From: a virus
Direction: 5' to 3' (one strand)
DNA length: 44,734 bases
Virus record (IMG/VR): IMGVR_UViG_3300045003_000131
Coordinates: 1 to 44,734 of that record
This document shows, piece by piece, positions 24,217-31,787 of this stretch. Each line of letters starts with the position of its first letter. Within the stretch, counting starts at the first letter, position 1. A model generated the notes under the pieces. It was not told where the DNA came from and did not search any database. It saw only the letters and a program-made list of their open reading frames with translations. A program made the translations under genes and the position numbers.

Positions 24217-24606
24217 TTATTTCCGGCAATAGTATAGGTTTAGGATGCGCTGGATCGAGTCGCGCTTATGCGGCGTGACCGCTCCGCGCCTGCCGCACTC
24301 GAACCACTGGACGATGATCTCCGGGCGCATCGTCATCGGCACATCGCGACAGACCAGCTCGTGATGCCACGCCAGCAGCAGCCGGCCCATAGTGGTCTCG
24401 GCGCAGCTCCGGCAGTTCGCGCGCTCGAACGGGACCTGGGAGAATTCTTCCCACAGGGCGCGGGTGAACTGGAAGCGCCCGCGCTCGCCCTGCGCTCCGA
24501 TCGCCTCGTCGTCGCAGCCGCTCTCCACCTGGGCGATGGCGTCCATGAGGCGCATGATCCCAAACTCCTCCTCGGCCGGCTGGACGATGGCAGGCGGCGT
24601 TATCAC
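24217..24606 (-). CDS. Lytic transglycosylase-like protein
   Basis: 129 aa from a GTG at 24606, chosen because it forms a GTGA overlap with the upstream stop (24603-24606). The catalytic region reads AIAQVESG (Glu28), then AIGAQGERGRFQF, the SLT pattern E-S-G ... G-x-x-G-x-x-Q. These enzymes cleave peptidoglycan between MurNAc and GlcNAc. It lies outside the lysis cassette, in the leftward early chain, and lacks a signal peptide. It could be the endolysin, an entry enzyme, or a regulatory relative. Confidence 0.75.
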   Translation of the reverse strand: MITPPAIVQPAEEEFGIMRLMDAIAQVESGCDDEAIGAQGERGRFQFTRALWEEFSQVPFERANCRSCAETTMGRLLLAWHHELVCRDVPMTMRPEIIVQWFECGRRGAVTPHKRDSIQRILNLYYCRK

Positions 24607-25103
24607 AGCGGTTCGAGCTGCCGGTGCTTGGGCAGATAGAGCGGATGGCAGGGGTGCCCGGAGTCGGTCTTGCCCAGGCAAAGCAGCGAGACGCCACGGG
24701 CGCCCAGCATCCCGCGCACGTCGGCCGCCCGGCCCGGATAGAATTCCCATCCAGTGCCCCAGCAGGCCACGGTCTTCATGGCCACGCTCGCCCAGGTCTT
24801 GATGATGTCGTCGTTGCTCGCGCCAACGACGTTGATGTCGCGGCGGTGGGCGCGGCGCATGTCATTGGGATCGGTGGCGCGGAAGGCGAATAGGTTCAGC
24901 ATGACGAAGGCCGTGCCGCCCTCGCGCTCGGTGAAGGAGCGGATGCGGCGCAGCGTGGGGTCGAGCTGCTGTTCGTCGGCCGTGGACGGATTCAGCCCGA
25001 TCCAGGCGACAATCTTCGGATGGCCCTCCTGCGGCGGCGCGATCGTGTGCAGGAGCGAATAGCGATAGACGCGATCGCTGGAGAAAACGCAGTCGTTGGT
25101 CAT
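24603..25103 (-). CDS. DUF1643 protein
   Basis: 166 aa. It follows the DUF1643 pattern closely: WIGLNPSTADEQQLDPTLRR near the N-terminus, NLFAFRATDP in the middle, ACWGTGW, then LGKTDSGHPCHPLYLP at the end. The biochemical role of the family is unknown to me; it is common in phages and mobile elements. ATGA overlap with the gene upstream. Confidence 0.85.
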   Translation of the reverse strand: MTNDCVFSSDRVYRYSLLHTIAPPQEGHPKIVAWIGLNPSTADEQQLDPTLRRIRSFTEREGGTAFVMLNLFAFRATDPNDMRRAHRRDINVVGASNDDIIKTWASVAMKTVACWGTGWEFYPGRAADVRGMLGARGVSLLCLGKTDSGHPCHPLYLPKHRQLEPL

Positions 25104-25306
25104 AGGGAGTTAATCCACCAAAAGAAGCTGGCGATCGCGGCGCCGGCGATGATCCCGATCACGAGACCCCAGCGCCAGTTCGAGACCGTGATCTCGGTAT
25201 GCTTGTCCATCCTGATCCAAGCGGCCCGGCCGTCCCACACGATGTCGTCGTGCGTGTTGAACGGCCGGCGTTCGCGCCGGCGGGTGAAGCCTTCGGTGGC
25301 GATCAT
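25100..25306 (-). CDS. Small single-pass membrane protein
   Basis: 68 aa from the ATG at 25306, which overlaps the upstream stop (ATGA). A basic N-part (TRRRERRPF) is followed by a C-terminal membrane helix WGLVIGIIAGAAIASFFWWI. Probably inner membrane with the N-terminus inside. Unknown role; early membrane proteins of this size often act in superinfection exclusion, but that is a guess. Confidence 0.7.
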   Translation of the reverse strand: MIATEGFTRRRERRPFNTHDDIVWDGRAAWIRMDKHTEITVSNWRWGLVIGIIAGAAIASFFWWINSL

Positions 25307-25614
25307 GACTCCACCACCTCCGAGGCTGTCAGGCGCGTCCTGAAAAATCCGGCGTGCTCCGGGAAGTCCTCGTGGAACTTGCGCGCGAAGTAGGCGCGGT
25401 GGTTGTTGTTCAGCTTGAGCGGCTGCCCTTCGGCCGTGCCGGCGAAGCGCGTGGCCACGTCCGTTTCCCAGCGGATACGGTGGAAGATGCCATCGACCGC
25501 GTAGTGGGCATGGCCGGAGGCGATCACCTCCTTGGTGAATTTCACGAACAGCTCCCACACGCGCGGGTTGAGCGCGATGAAAGCGAGGGCGTCGGCTTCG
25601 AGTTGGGCGTTCAT
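25303..25614 (-). CDS. Conserved phage protein of unknown function
   Basis: 103 aa. The pattern NPRVWELFVKFT ... GHAHYAVDGIFHRIRWET ... LNNNHRAYFARKFHEDFPEHAGFFRTR is one I recognise from many phages, without a known role. ATGA overlaps on both sides. The Asn-Asn-Asn and aromatic residues may form a ligand or nucleic acid surface. Confidence 0.8.
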   Translation of the reverse strand: MNAQLEADALAFIALNPRVWELFVKFTKEVIASGHAHYAVDGIFHRIRWETDVATRFAGTAEGQPLKLNNNHRAYFARKFHEDFPEHAGFFRTRLTASEVVES

Positions 25615-26624
25615 GGCGAAACTTTCGCGGCGATGGCCTTCCACTCTTCCAGGTGGTTCTTGAGCTGGACGCGCTCGGCCGCAGTCAGGCTCTTCCACCA
25701 GCCCTCCAGGACGGCGGTGCCCCGCGTCGCGCGGTTGGCGCCACGCTCTTCCAAGCCCCAATCGTTCCAATTCGCCGGCAGCAGCTCGGCCACAAGGCCC
25801 GGATCGGCAGCCTTGGCGACACCGCCATCAGCCCAATCGGCGAGATCGCGGCCGATCTGGTCCGTCACCTGCCGGTCGAGCGGCACGGCGAACTTGTGCT
25901 CCTCGTTCAGCTTGACCGGAATCGGCACACCCGGCCGATCGGGCACGAACAGCAGCGACATCGTGCTCTCGAACGGCAGGCGCTTCTCGCAGATCATGAC
26001 CCAGCGATCCTTCATCGGGAGATCGCTCGGCTGAATGAAGACCGTCTTCTTCGGCCCGGTCGGATTGTTGGCGTCGATGGGCTGGCGCTCGATCCTCAGC
26101 TTCTCCTCGGCACGCAGGCACAGGATCAGGTACGGAGAAATCTGGAGCATCTTCGAGACGAGCTTGCGGTGGTCCATCTTCGGCTCCTTCCAGGCGAGCG
26201 ACGAAACGGTGTCCTCCTTCAAGTTCGGGTTGCGCTTCATCATCTTGTCCAGCGCCTCGGCCTGCATGTCGTGCATCCCGCCCTCGCCGTCCCACTCGTG
26301 CGAGAAGCTGTCCACGATCAGGCACTCGCAGTCGTGACTGCCCTCCTCGATCGCGGCCTTGTAGTCATTGGGCGAGAACGGCGGGCGCATATTGCCGTGT
26401 CGGAACCCGAAGGTGCCCTTGCCCGGCCGCTGGCCGCGCGGCGGGGCGAAGAAGAGCATCCGCCCGTTCTCGGTGTCGATGGCCTTGATCTTCGAGTCGT
26501 CGCCACGGCACAGCCCGCGCGCGATCTCCAGGGCACTTCTGGTCTTGCCGCTGCCGGTTGCGCCGGCGAGCAGGATGATGAGCCGCGTGCGCTCGCGCAC
26601 GGCCGGGACGAATTCAATGGGCAT
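25611..26624 (-). CDS. RecA-fold AAA ATPase, Sak4-like
   Basis: 337 aa. Walker A GATGSGKT (21-28), an acid-containing strand AIDTENGR (48-55), and Walker B CLIVDS (101-106). This is the RecA-like core of phage nucleotide-binding proteins such as Sak4, which promote single-strand annealing with a partner. The C-terminal 100 residues (ADWADGGV ... NWNDWGLEERG) are an extension. With the RecE-like nuclease nearby it could form a phage recombination module, although no SSB is recognisable. It overlaps the upstream gene by 14 nt. Confidence 0.8.
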   Translation of the reverse strand: MPIEFVPAVRERTRLIILLAGATGSGKTRSALEIARGLCRGDDSKIKAIDTENGRMLFFAPPRGQRPGKGTFGFRHGNMRPPFSPNDYKAAIEEGSHDCECLIVDSFSHEWDGEGGMHDMQAEALDKMMKRNPNLKEDTVSSLAWKEPKMDHRKLVSKMLQISPYLILCLRAEEKLRIERQPIDANNPTGPKKTVFIQPSDLPMKDRWVMICEKRLPFESTMSLLFVPDRPGVPIPVKLNEEHKFAVPLDRQVTDQIGRDLADWADGGVAKAADPGLVAELLPANWNDWGLEERGANRATRGTAVLEGWWKSLTAAERVQLKNHLEEWKAIAAKVSP

Positions 26625-26838
26625 CGAGAAATCTCCGGTTCACGTGATCGAACGGGGCGCCCTCGCTGAACTTCTTCACGTCGGCCGGCGTCGGCTCGGT
26701 CGCCGTCCCGGTCATCGTCTTCACGGTGATGCAGATCACGCGCTCGCCCGATCGCTTGGCGGCCTTGATATGCGGCGGCAGCAGGCGCACCAAGTCTTCG
26801 GCCTGCGGCACGGTGAGGAGTAGTTTGGTCGCGGTCAT
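26614..26838 (-). CDS. Hypothetical small protein
   Basis: 74 aa, alpha/beta pattern, no motif. ATGA overlap with the coiled-coil gene upstream and a 14-nt overlap into the Sak4-like gene, so co-translated with it. Unknown role. Confidence 0.65.
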   Translation of the reverse strand: MTATKLLLTVPQAEDLVRLLPPHIKAAKRSGERVICITVKTMTGTATEPTPADVKKFSEGAPFDHVNRRFLDAH

Positions 26839-28622
26839 AGTTCGGCGATCAGCTTCGAGGCGAATTCCGCCGCCAGCTTGTACTGCTCCCGGATGGCTTC
26901 TAGGCAGTCGCGGCCCACCTCGGTCTTCATCTCCGGGGCGGTGATCGAGTTGATCGACTTCAAGAAGGCGACGAGCTTCTGCTTGTCCGGCGCTCGGGCC
27001 AGCCGAGCCTCCTCGGCCTTGGCCTTGCGATCCGCCTCGGCCTTGGCCTTCTTCTGCCTGTCCAGCTCGGCCTGCGCCTCGTCGGCGCGCCGCTTCTCCT
27101 CCTGGGCCTTGCGATCCGCCTCCTCCTTCTCGGCCTGCTGCTTCTTGCGCTCCGCGTCCACGCGGGCCTTCTCGGCGACGAAGCGGTTGCTCGCGTTCGA
27201 GGCGATGATCTCGAATTCGGCTTCCGGCACTTCGCCCAGGTCGGCCGTCAACTGTCCGCCGCCCTGGTCGGCATAGATGACGGTGTGAACAGTCTGCTCC
27301 TCCACAGTTGAGGACGAGACCTGCGCGTTGAAGCGCGAGAGTAGCGCCAGCCGGCGGTTGGCGGTCTGCGCCTTCACCTTCTCGCGCTCCAGGCGGTCGC
27401 GCTCGGCCTGCTCGCGATCTTTCTTCGCGTTCCAGGCTCCCTTGGCGTCAGCCTCGATGCGGCTGAACGTCTCGTCATCCAGCTCCTCAATGGGCGTCGT
27501 GCCCGAATAGGTTACGCCCCAGGTGCCGAGCAGATTGCTCCGGCTGTAGCGCAGCGTGCGCTTCCGCTCCTGCTCCTGCTCGTGCAGCCGCTTGTGTTCG
27601 GCCAGGACGAGGGCGAACTTGTCGTCAGGCAATGCGCCCAGGTCCGGGCTGACCATGACCTGCGCGGTGGGCGACACGCCGTAAGCAGCCAGTTGCTCGC
27701 GGCGCTCGACCGTCTTGGCCTCGATCTTGCGGCGCTGGGCGGCCTCGAAGGCGAGACGCTGGCCCTCCAGCAATAGATCGAAGTCCTCCTTGGTCATCGC
27801 GCCCAGGTCCATCGCACCGGGGTTGAAGTTGTACTTCATCAGCGCCTCGAACCGCTGCTGCGCCAGCAGGCGCAAACGCTCGGCCACGGCCCGCTCCGCG
27901 AATTTCTCGGCGTCCTCCAGCCGCGCCTCCTCGGGCGCAATCGCGTAGGCGAGGACATTGTGCAGTCCGTCGATGGCACGCCCGCGCTTGAGGGAGTCTT
28001 CCTTGAGGCCCTTGCGCAGCTTCTCGGAGCGAAGGCGGATGTCTCGCAGCGCGAGCCGCGTCGTGCGGGCCATGGCCATCGCGGCGCCCTGCTCCTCGCT
28101 CGTGACCTGGATCGTCTTGGCCGTCGCGAGCGTCGCCTTCATCTCGGCCGCGAGCGGGGCGAACCGCTGCACCAGCTCGAAGGCGCTCTCCATCGACAGC
28201 GCGCTTTCCTTCGCGACGCGGACCAGCTCGACCACCTCCGGGTTCTCGCGCTTCACCAGATCGCCGGCGGCCTCGCGCTCTGCGGCCGTGACCACGGGAT
28301 CAAAGTCCGCGTGCGGCACGCCTCGCGGTTCAGCGGCGCTCACGGGCGTCGCCGCTGCCTCCTGCTGCCCAGGCTCCTCCTCCGGCGTTGCTGGCGCCGG
28401 CGAGCTTGCTTCTTGGGCACCCGCTGGTTGTTGGGCTTGAGCCAAAGGTTCCGCCTCGAACGTCCAGTCTTCGGCCATGGGCGTCGCAGTGGCCGGATCG
28501 AAGCCCAGCTCCTCGCCGAACTTTTGCCACAGCCGCTTGACGGCGGCGTCGCGGCCGAGCGGCGCGTTCTGCGCCTGCTCCAGCTTCTCGAATTGAACTT
28601 CGTCCAGTTGGAATTTCTTCAC
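26835..28622 (-). CDS. Long coiled-coil protein (TolA/DUF1351-like phage protein)
   Basis: 595 aa. Acidic Pro/Ala-rich region (55-105), then a long helical part with TRLALRDIRLRSEKLRKGLKED in the middle, and a highly charged Lys/Glu/Ala helix near 480-545 (EKKEADRKAQEEKRRADEAQ type). This middle segment resembles phage proteins of the recombination region annotated as DUF1351 or TolA-like. A scaffold for the neighbouring ATPase and nuclease is plausible but inferred. Not a membrane protein. Confidence 0.75.
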   Translation of the reverse strand: MKKFQLDEVQFEKLEQAQNAPLGRDAAVKRLWQKFGEELGFDPATATPMAEDWTFEAEPLAQAQQPAGAQEASSPAPATPEEEPGQQEAAATPVSAAEPRGVPHADFDPVVTAAEREAAGDLVKRENPEVVELVRVAKESALSMESAFELVQRFAPLAAEMKATLATAKTIQVTSEEQGAAMAMARTTRLALRDIRLRSEKLRKGLKEDSLKRGRAIDGLHNVLAYAIAPEEARLEDAEKFAERAVAERLRLLAQQRFEALMKYNFNPGAMDLGAMTKEDFDLLLEGQRLAFEAAQRRKIEAKTVERREQLAAYGVSPTAQVMVSPDLGALPDDKFALVLAEHKRLHEQEQERKRTLRYSRSNLLGTWGVTYSGTTPIEELDDETFSRIEADAKGAWNAKKDREQAERDRLEREKVKAQTANRRLALLSRFNAQVSSSTVEEQTVHTVIYADQGGGQLTADLGEVPEAEFEIIASNASNRFVAEKARVDAERKKQQAEKEEADRKAQEEKRRADEAQAELDRQKKAKAEADRKAKAEEARLARAPDKQKLVAFLKSINSITAPEMKTEVGRDCLEAIREQYKLAAEFASKLIAEL

Positions 28623-28936
28623 GGGATATTGGCGTTGAGGATGTCGTTGGCGGGCACGTCGGAGCTGCTGCGCAGCAGGGCGATCACCTTTAGCAGCGCG
28701 CCCTCGGTTACGGCCCCCTCTGGTGCCGGCGGCTCGACCGGCGGGGCGTCCTCCTCAATCAGCATTTCAGCGGACGCGGGTAGATTGAGGCTCTGGCAGT
28801 AGGTCTTGTTACTGCCCACGCTGACGAGCTGGTTGGTGCGTTCGATCACGTAGAGGCCATCGCATGGATAGCTGTAGCCGTTGAATTCGTTGCCGCACCC
28901 TGGATCGAAGTCCGTCCTGACTTTGAGTTTTTTCAT
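28619..28936 (-). CDS. Hypothetical protein with N-terminal Cys pair
   Basis: 105 aa. N-half FDPGCGNEFNGYSYPCDGLYV is a small cysteine-containing beta unit, followed by a Pro/Glu-rich linker. ATGA overlaps with both neighbours. No family recognised. Confidence 0.7.
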   Translation of the reverse strand: MKKLKVRTDFDPGCGNEFNGYSYPCDGLYVIERTNQLVSVGSNKTYCQSLNLPASAEMLIEEDAPPVEPPAPEGAVTEGALLKVIALLRSSSDVPANDILNANIP

Positions 28937-29880
28937 AGGTTGGAAAGGTCAGCACGGTCCTCCAGCTCTTGCCGCTGCAAATAGATCGGCGCGTCAATCG
29001 AGAAGGCTCCCTCGCCGTCGCAGTAGCCCGGCCACTTGTTCGTGCCGCATCCACGACACCAGCGGCTCCAGGCTCGCTCCATCCGACTGCTTCCGATCGC
29101 CAGCGAGACGTTGGTCAGCCGGCCGGGCGTCAGCAGGTAGGGATATTGCGGCTCGATGAAAAAGAAAACGACATCGGTCTTGCCGGCGAACCGCTTGTCG
29201 AAGCGGGCGAGCGTGTCGAGGTAGAAGACCTGCTGGAGATCGTAGCCTTTCTCCCCGACCACGCGGCCGACGTTGGCCGGATTGGCGTCGTAGGTGATCT
29301 TGACCTCGAACCACACCGCGACCTCGCTGTGCATCCTCATGCTCTTCACGCCCGGCTCGTCGATCGTCAGCGCATCGAAGCGCGCCCGCGTGTATAATTC
29401 CTTGCCCGACTGCTCGCACTCGCGCTTGGCGATCACCGTGACCTCGGACTTGGCCTTGGCGTAATCGTCCATGAAGCCGGCGTCGGCGATCTGCTGGAGC
29501 GCGCGTTCGCGGAGCTGGCGGGCGCGCTCCAGGTTATGACTGAGGGCCGCGATATTTCCGGCGGCCTCGGCCTCGGCCTTTTTGAGCTGCGAGGCTTTCG
29601 ACCGCCAGCTCTTCTCCTTCACCTCAACGATCCGCTGCTCGCCGCACAGCATGATCTCGTGGGCGAGGGAGCCGAATTCCATCTCCGGCGTCGCCGGCCG
29701 TGGCTTGAAATCCGGGTTCAGCCTCGGGTGCTCCAGCCAGCCGTGGAGCGCGGATTTCTGCGCCATCGCGAAGGCGACGGACCTGGAGAGCGACGGCCGC
29801 ACGCAGGGGTCGGCGTGGTAATCCTTCGCCGGCATATCGAAGTACATGCCGGCGTCGAGCCGCTTGCGCGTGGCGGCCAT
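28933..29880 (-). CDS. RecE/Cas4-like PD-(D/E)xK exonuclease
   Basis: 315 aa. It begins with the RecE C-domain type entry (YHADPCVRPSLSRS ... LHGWLEHPRL), followed by EFGSLAHEIML. The nuclease core has Asp169 (RARFDA) and Glu192-x-Lys194 (FEVKITYD), then a Gln in the helix YDLQQVFYLDTL. This is the motif order of PF12684-like phage exonucleases. It would resect double-stranded ends for annealing. Lys194 and the acids are present, so it is likely active. Confidence 0.85.
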   Translation of the reverse strand: MAATRKRLDAGMYFDMPAKDYHADPCVRPSLSRSVAFAMAQKSALHGWLEHPRLNPDFKPRPATPEMEFGSLAHEIMLCGEQRIVEVKEKSWRSKASQLKKAEAEAAGNIAALSHNLERARQLRERALQQIADAGFMDDYAKAKSEVTVIAKRECEQSGKELYTRARFDALTIDEPGVKSMRMHSEVAVWFEVKITYDANPANVGRVVGEKGYDLQQVFYLDTLARFDKRFAGKTDVVFFFIEPQYPYLLTPGRLTNVSLAIGSSRMERAWSRWCRGCGTNKWPGYCDGEGAFSIDAPIYLQRQELEDRADLSNL

Positions 29881-29883
29881 CGC

Positions 29884-30111
29884 TCAGAAGTGCGTGCGCG
29901 GGCTGATCCCCTGCTCGCCGGCGATGCGGACGAGCCAGTCCAGCGTGTCGCCGAACGAGGCGCCGGGAACCTTCCTGCTGAGATCGTCGCGGAAGGTCAT
30001 GAAGGTCTTGATCGTGGCCGGCGTGCCGCTGAGGGTGATCGGCACCCGCAGGGCCTTGCCCTTGCGCGGACGGCCGCCGGGATTCTTTTTCGTTTCAGTC
30101 ATGGTTGGCAT
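29884..30111 (-). CDS. Small basic DNA-binding-like protein
   Basis: 75 aa. An AT-hook-like GGRPRKGK near residues 12-19, followed by a strand (RVPITLSGT) and two helices (PATIKTFMTFRDDL ... SFGDTLDWLVRIAGEQG), the layout of ribbon-helix-helix regulators. Met4 is an alternative start. It follows a gap holding copy 2 of the shared element, so it may bind that element; this is untested. Confidence 0.7.
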   Translation of the reverse strand: MPTMTETKKNPGGRPRKGKALRVPITLSGTPATIKTFMTFRDDLSRKVPGASFGDTLDWLVRIAGEQGISPRTHF

Positions 30112-30148
30112 ATCGGTCGGGAGGTTGAGGTTGGCGTTCGATCCGAAG

Positions 30149-30174
30149 CAAGCTGTTTCCGCAAGAAACTTACG
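30149..30174 (+). promoter_or_regulatory. Shared phage element, copy 2
   Basis: CAAGCT-GTTTC-CGCAA-GAAAC: inverted repeat GTTTC/GAAAC (30155-30159 with 30165-30169) preceded by CAAGCT, 19 of 21 positions identical to the copy at 37884. It lies in a 75-nt gap, one of very few in the leftward gene chain, 38 nt upstream of the gene starting at 30111. Confidence 0.6.
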
Positions 30175-30186
30175 GACAAGTTGCTC

Positions 30187-30360
30187 TCAGGTCATGGTAA
30201 ACTGGCGGACGGCCTGGAGGGATTTAAGCACCTCCGTCTGCTGGGAGCTGATCTTCACCAGCAGCTCGGTCTGTTTGCGCTGCTCCGTGACCAGCCGGTC
30301 CACGGCCTCGGTCAAGACGTGGAGCGCGACCATGATGGCCTCTTCTTCGCGGCGTTCCAT
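30187..30360 (-). CDS. Short coiled-coil hypothetical protein
   Basis: 57 aa from the ATG at 30360. One amphipathic helix (LTEAVDRLVTEQRKQTELLVK) fills most of it. It starts 4 nt after the previous stop and ends just before the shared-element gap. Unknown role. Confidence 0.6.
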   Translation of the reverse strand: MERREEEAIMVALHVLTEAVDRLVTEQRKQTELLVKISSQQTEVLKSLQAVRQFTMT

Positions 30361-30364
30361 GGCG

Positions 30365-30562
30365 TCAGTTCCTCGAAGCGTCGAGCTGCTGCTGCTTCCG
30401 CACGATGAATTCCTCCGCGAAGATGATCTTCTCGCGGATCAGTTTGCCGAGCGAGGCGTCGCTGAGTCCCTTGAGCTGGCAGCTCGGGAAGCAGACGGTG
30501 GCGCCGGCGATGGCGTCGGGCGCGGCCGACGCGGATATGGTCAGGGAGACGTGGCTGGTCAT
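30365..30562 (-). CDS. Hypothetical small protein
   Basis: 65 aa from the ATG at 30562, which forms an ATGA overlap with the upstream stop. A beta segment (SLTISASAAPDAIAGATVCF) is followed by a helix (KLIREKIIFAEEFIVRKQQQ). No family recognised. Confidence 0.65.
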   Translation of the reverse strand: MTSHVSLTISASAAPDAIAGATVCFPSCQLKGLSDASLGKLIREKIIFAEEFIVRKQQQLDASRN

Positions 30563-30831
30563 AAAGGCTCCTCGCGGCGGCGCTCTTCCCACTCGCGATC
30601 CGCTTTCTCGCACGCCTCGGCGACCTTGCGGGCGCTGCCGAAGATCAGCGTGCTCACAGCCTCGCCACGGTCGAGCATCGACAGGGCGAGGAATTGGTTG
30701 AGGAAAATCCGTCCGCGCGAGCGCACGCGCAGGCCGCTCTTGGATCGCACCCATACCTCGATGTCGCAGTAAACCGCCGGACTATCCGGCGCCGGCTGAG
30801 GCTCGGCCGGCTTTTTGGGGATCAGGACCAT
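30559..30831 (-). CDS. Hypothetical protein
   Basis: 90 aa, Pro-rich N-terminus, then beta and helix, ending in a strongly charged helix (ACEKADREWEERRREE). It overlaps the Mini-A-like gene by 10 nt at its start and the next gene by ATGA. Unknown role. Confidence 0.65.
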   Translation of the reverse strand: MVLIPKKPAEPQPAPDSPAVYCDIEVWVRSKSGLRVRSRGRIFLNQFLALSMLDRGEAVSTLIFGSARKVAEACEKADREWEERRREEPL

Positions 30832-31787
30832 TTGTCCTCCTGCGCCTTGGCTAGCTTGCCCAGCTCGTCGCGCATCTTCTGCTGGCGAGCCTCGGCCTTC
30901 TCGGCGATCTCCTCGTCGCGCAGCTCCGTGACGGCGGTGCGGACAAGACGCGCGAGCCGGCGCGGCTCGATGGCATCCAGCTCCCAGCTCGACCGGCCGA
31001 ACTTGGCGATGTATCCGCCGGCGCGCGAGTCGGTGATCTTGGCCGGGTTCTCCGGCGGCCGGAACTGGCGAATCTGGTCCATGTTGAGCGCGATCCGGTG
31101 GACCTTGATCGCATCCTCGAAGTCCGCTTCGAGCACGGCGTCGATGTCCTCGTCGCGCTCCTCGGCCCGCTTCATCGCGTCCTCGTCGAGCACGTCGGCG
31201 AAGAGGTTCAGGCGCGTGAGGATGTCCCGGCTCATGTCGATGCCGCTCGGGTCGTGGTCGCCGAGATATATCACGTGGACCCGCTTGTCGTTGGCCATCG
31301 CGTCCGCCATGCGGCGCCCGGCCTCGTACATGGCGCTGCTGGAGGAGTAGCCTTTGTTGGCGGTGAAATTCACGTCCAGCTCGGAGCAGACCGGCAGCAG
31401 CACGCCCTCCAGGGCTTGCTTCTCAACCATGACCTCTACGTGGTTGGGCTGGTCGGCCCAGGTGTCGATGCGGAACTGCTGGGCGCATCCGCGCAGGATG
31501 TCGGCCGGCGTGCTCCAGTGAGAATTCTTCACCATCTCCCGTCCGCGATCCGTTATCATGTCCCAATCCACCAGCCCAGCGAGCCGGGCGTCGGACACGA
31601 GGGAGCCGATGTTCTTGTAGCTGCGCTCGCTGTTCTCGATCACGGCCGCCGCGACGAGCTGGTAGTAGAGCTGGCGCAGGGTCAGATCGTAGCCCTGCGA
31701 GGCGTAATCGGCGAGGATGCGGTTGATGCGAGCGATCATGGCCGTGGCCTCGTCGCTGAACGATTTCGAGATGAAGCATTTTTTCAT
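30822..31787 (-). CDS. Topo VI-A/Spo11-like Toprim protein (Mini-A type)
   Basis: 321 aa from the ATG at 31787 (ATGA overlap with the helicase stop). The N-domain has LTLRQLYYQLV, matching the winged-helix region of Topo VI A/Spo11 where the catalytic tyrosine sits (here Tyr41 or Tyr42). The Toprim domain follows, with Glu122 in VMVEKQAL, NKGYSSSS near 144-151, and Asp177/Asp179 in YLGDHDPSG. Stand-alone proteins of this build occur in mobile elements and are called Mini-A. It may break or nick DNA for replication or recombination. No B-type ATPase subunit is encoded; the neighbour is an SNF2 helicase. Confidence 0.82.
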   Translation of the reverse strand: MKKCFISKSFSDEATAMIARINRILADYASQGYDLTLRQLYYQLVAAAVIENSERSYKNIGSLVSDARLAGLVDWDMITDRGREMVKNSHWSTPADILRGCAQQFRIDTWADQPNHVEVMVEKQALEGVLLPVCSELDVNFTANKGYSSSSAMYEAGRRMADAMANDKRVHVIYLGDHDPSGIDMSRDILTRLNLFADVLDEDAMKRAEERDEDIDAVLEADFEDAIKVHRIALNMDQIRQFRPPENPAKITDSRAGGYIAKFGRSSWELDAIEPRRLARLVRTAVTELRDEEIAEKAEARQQKMRDELGKLAKAQEDKWS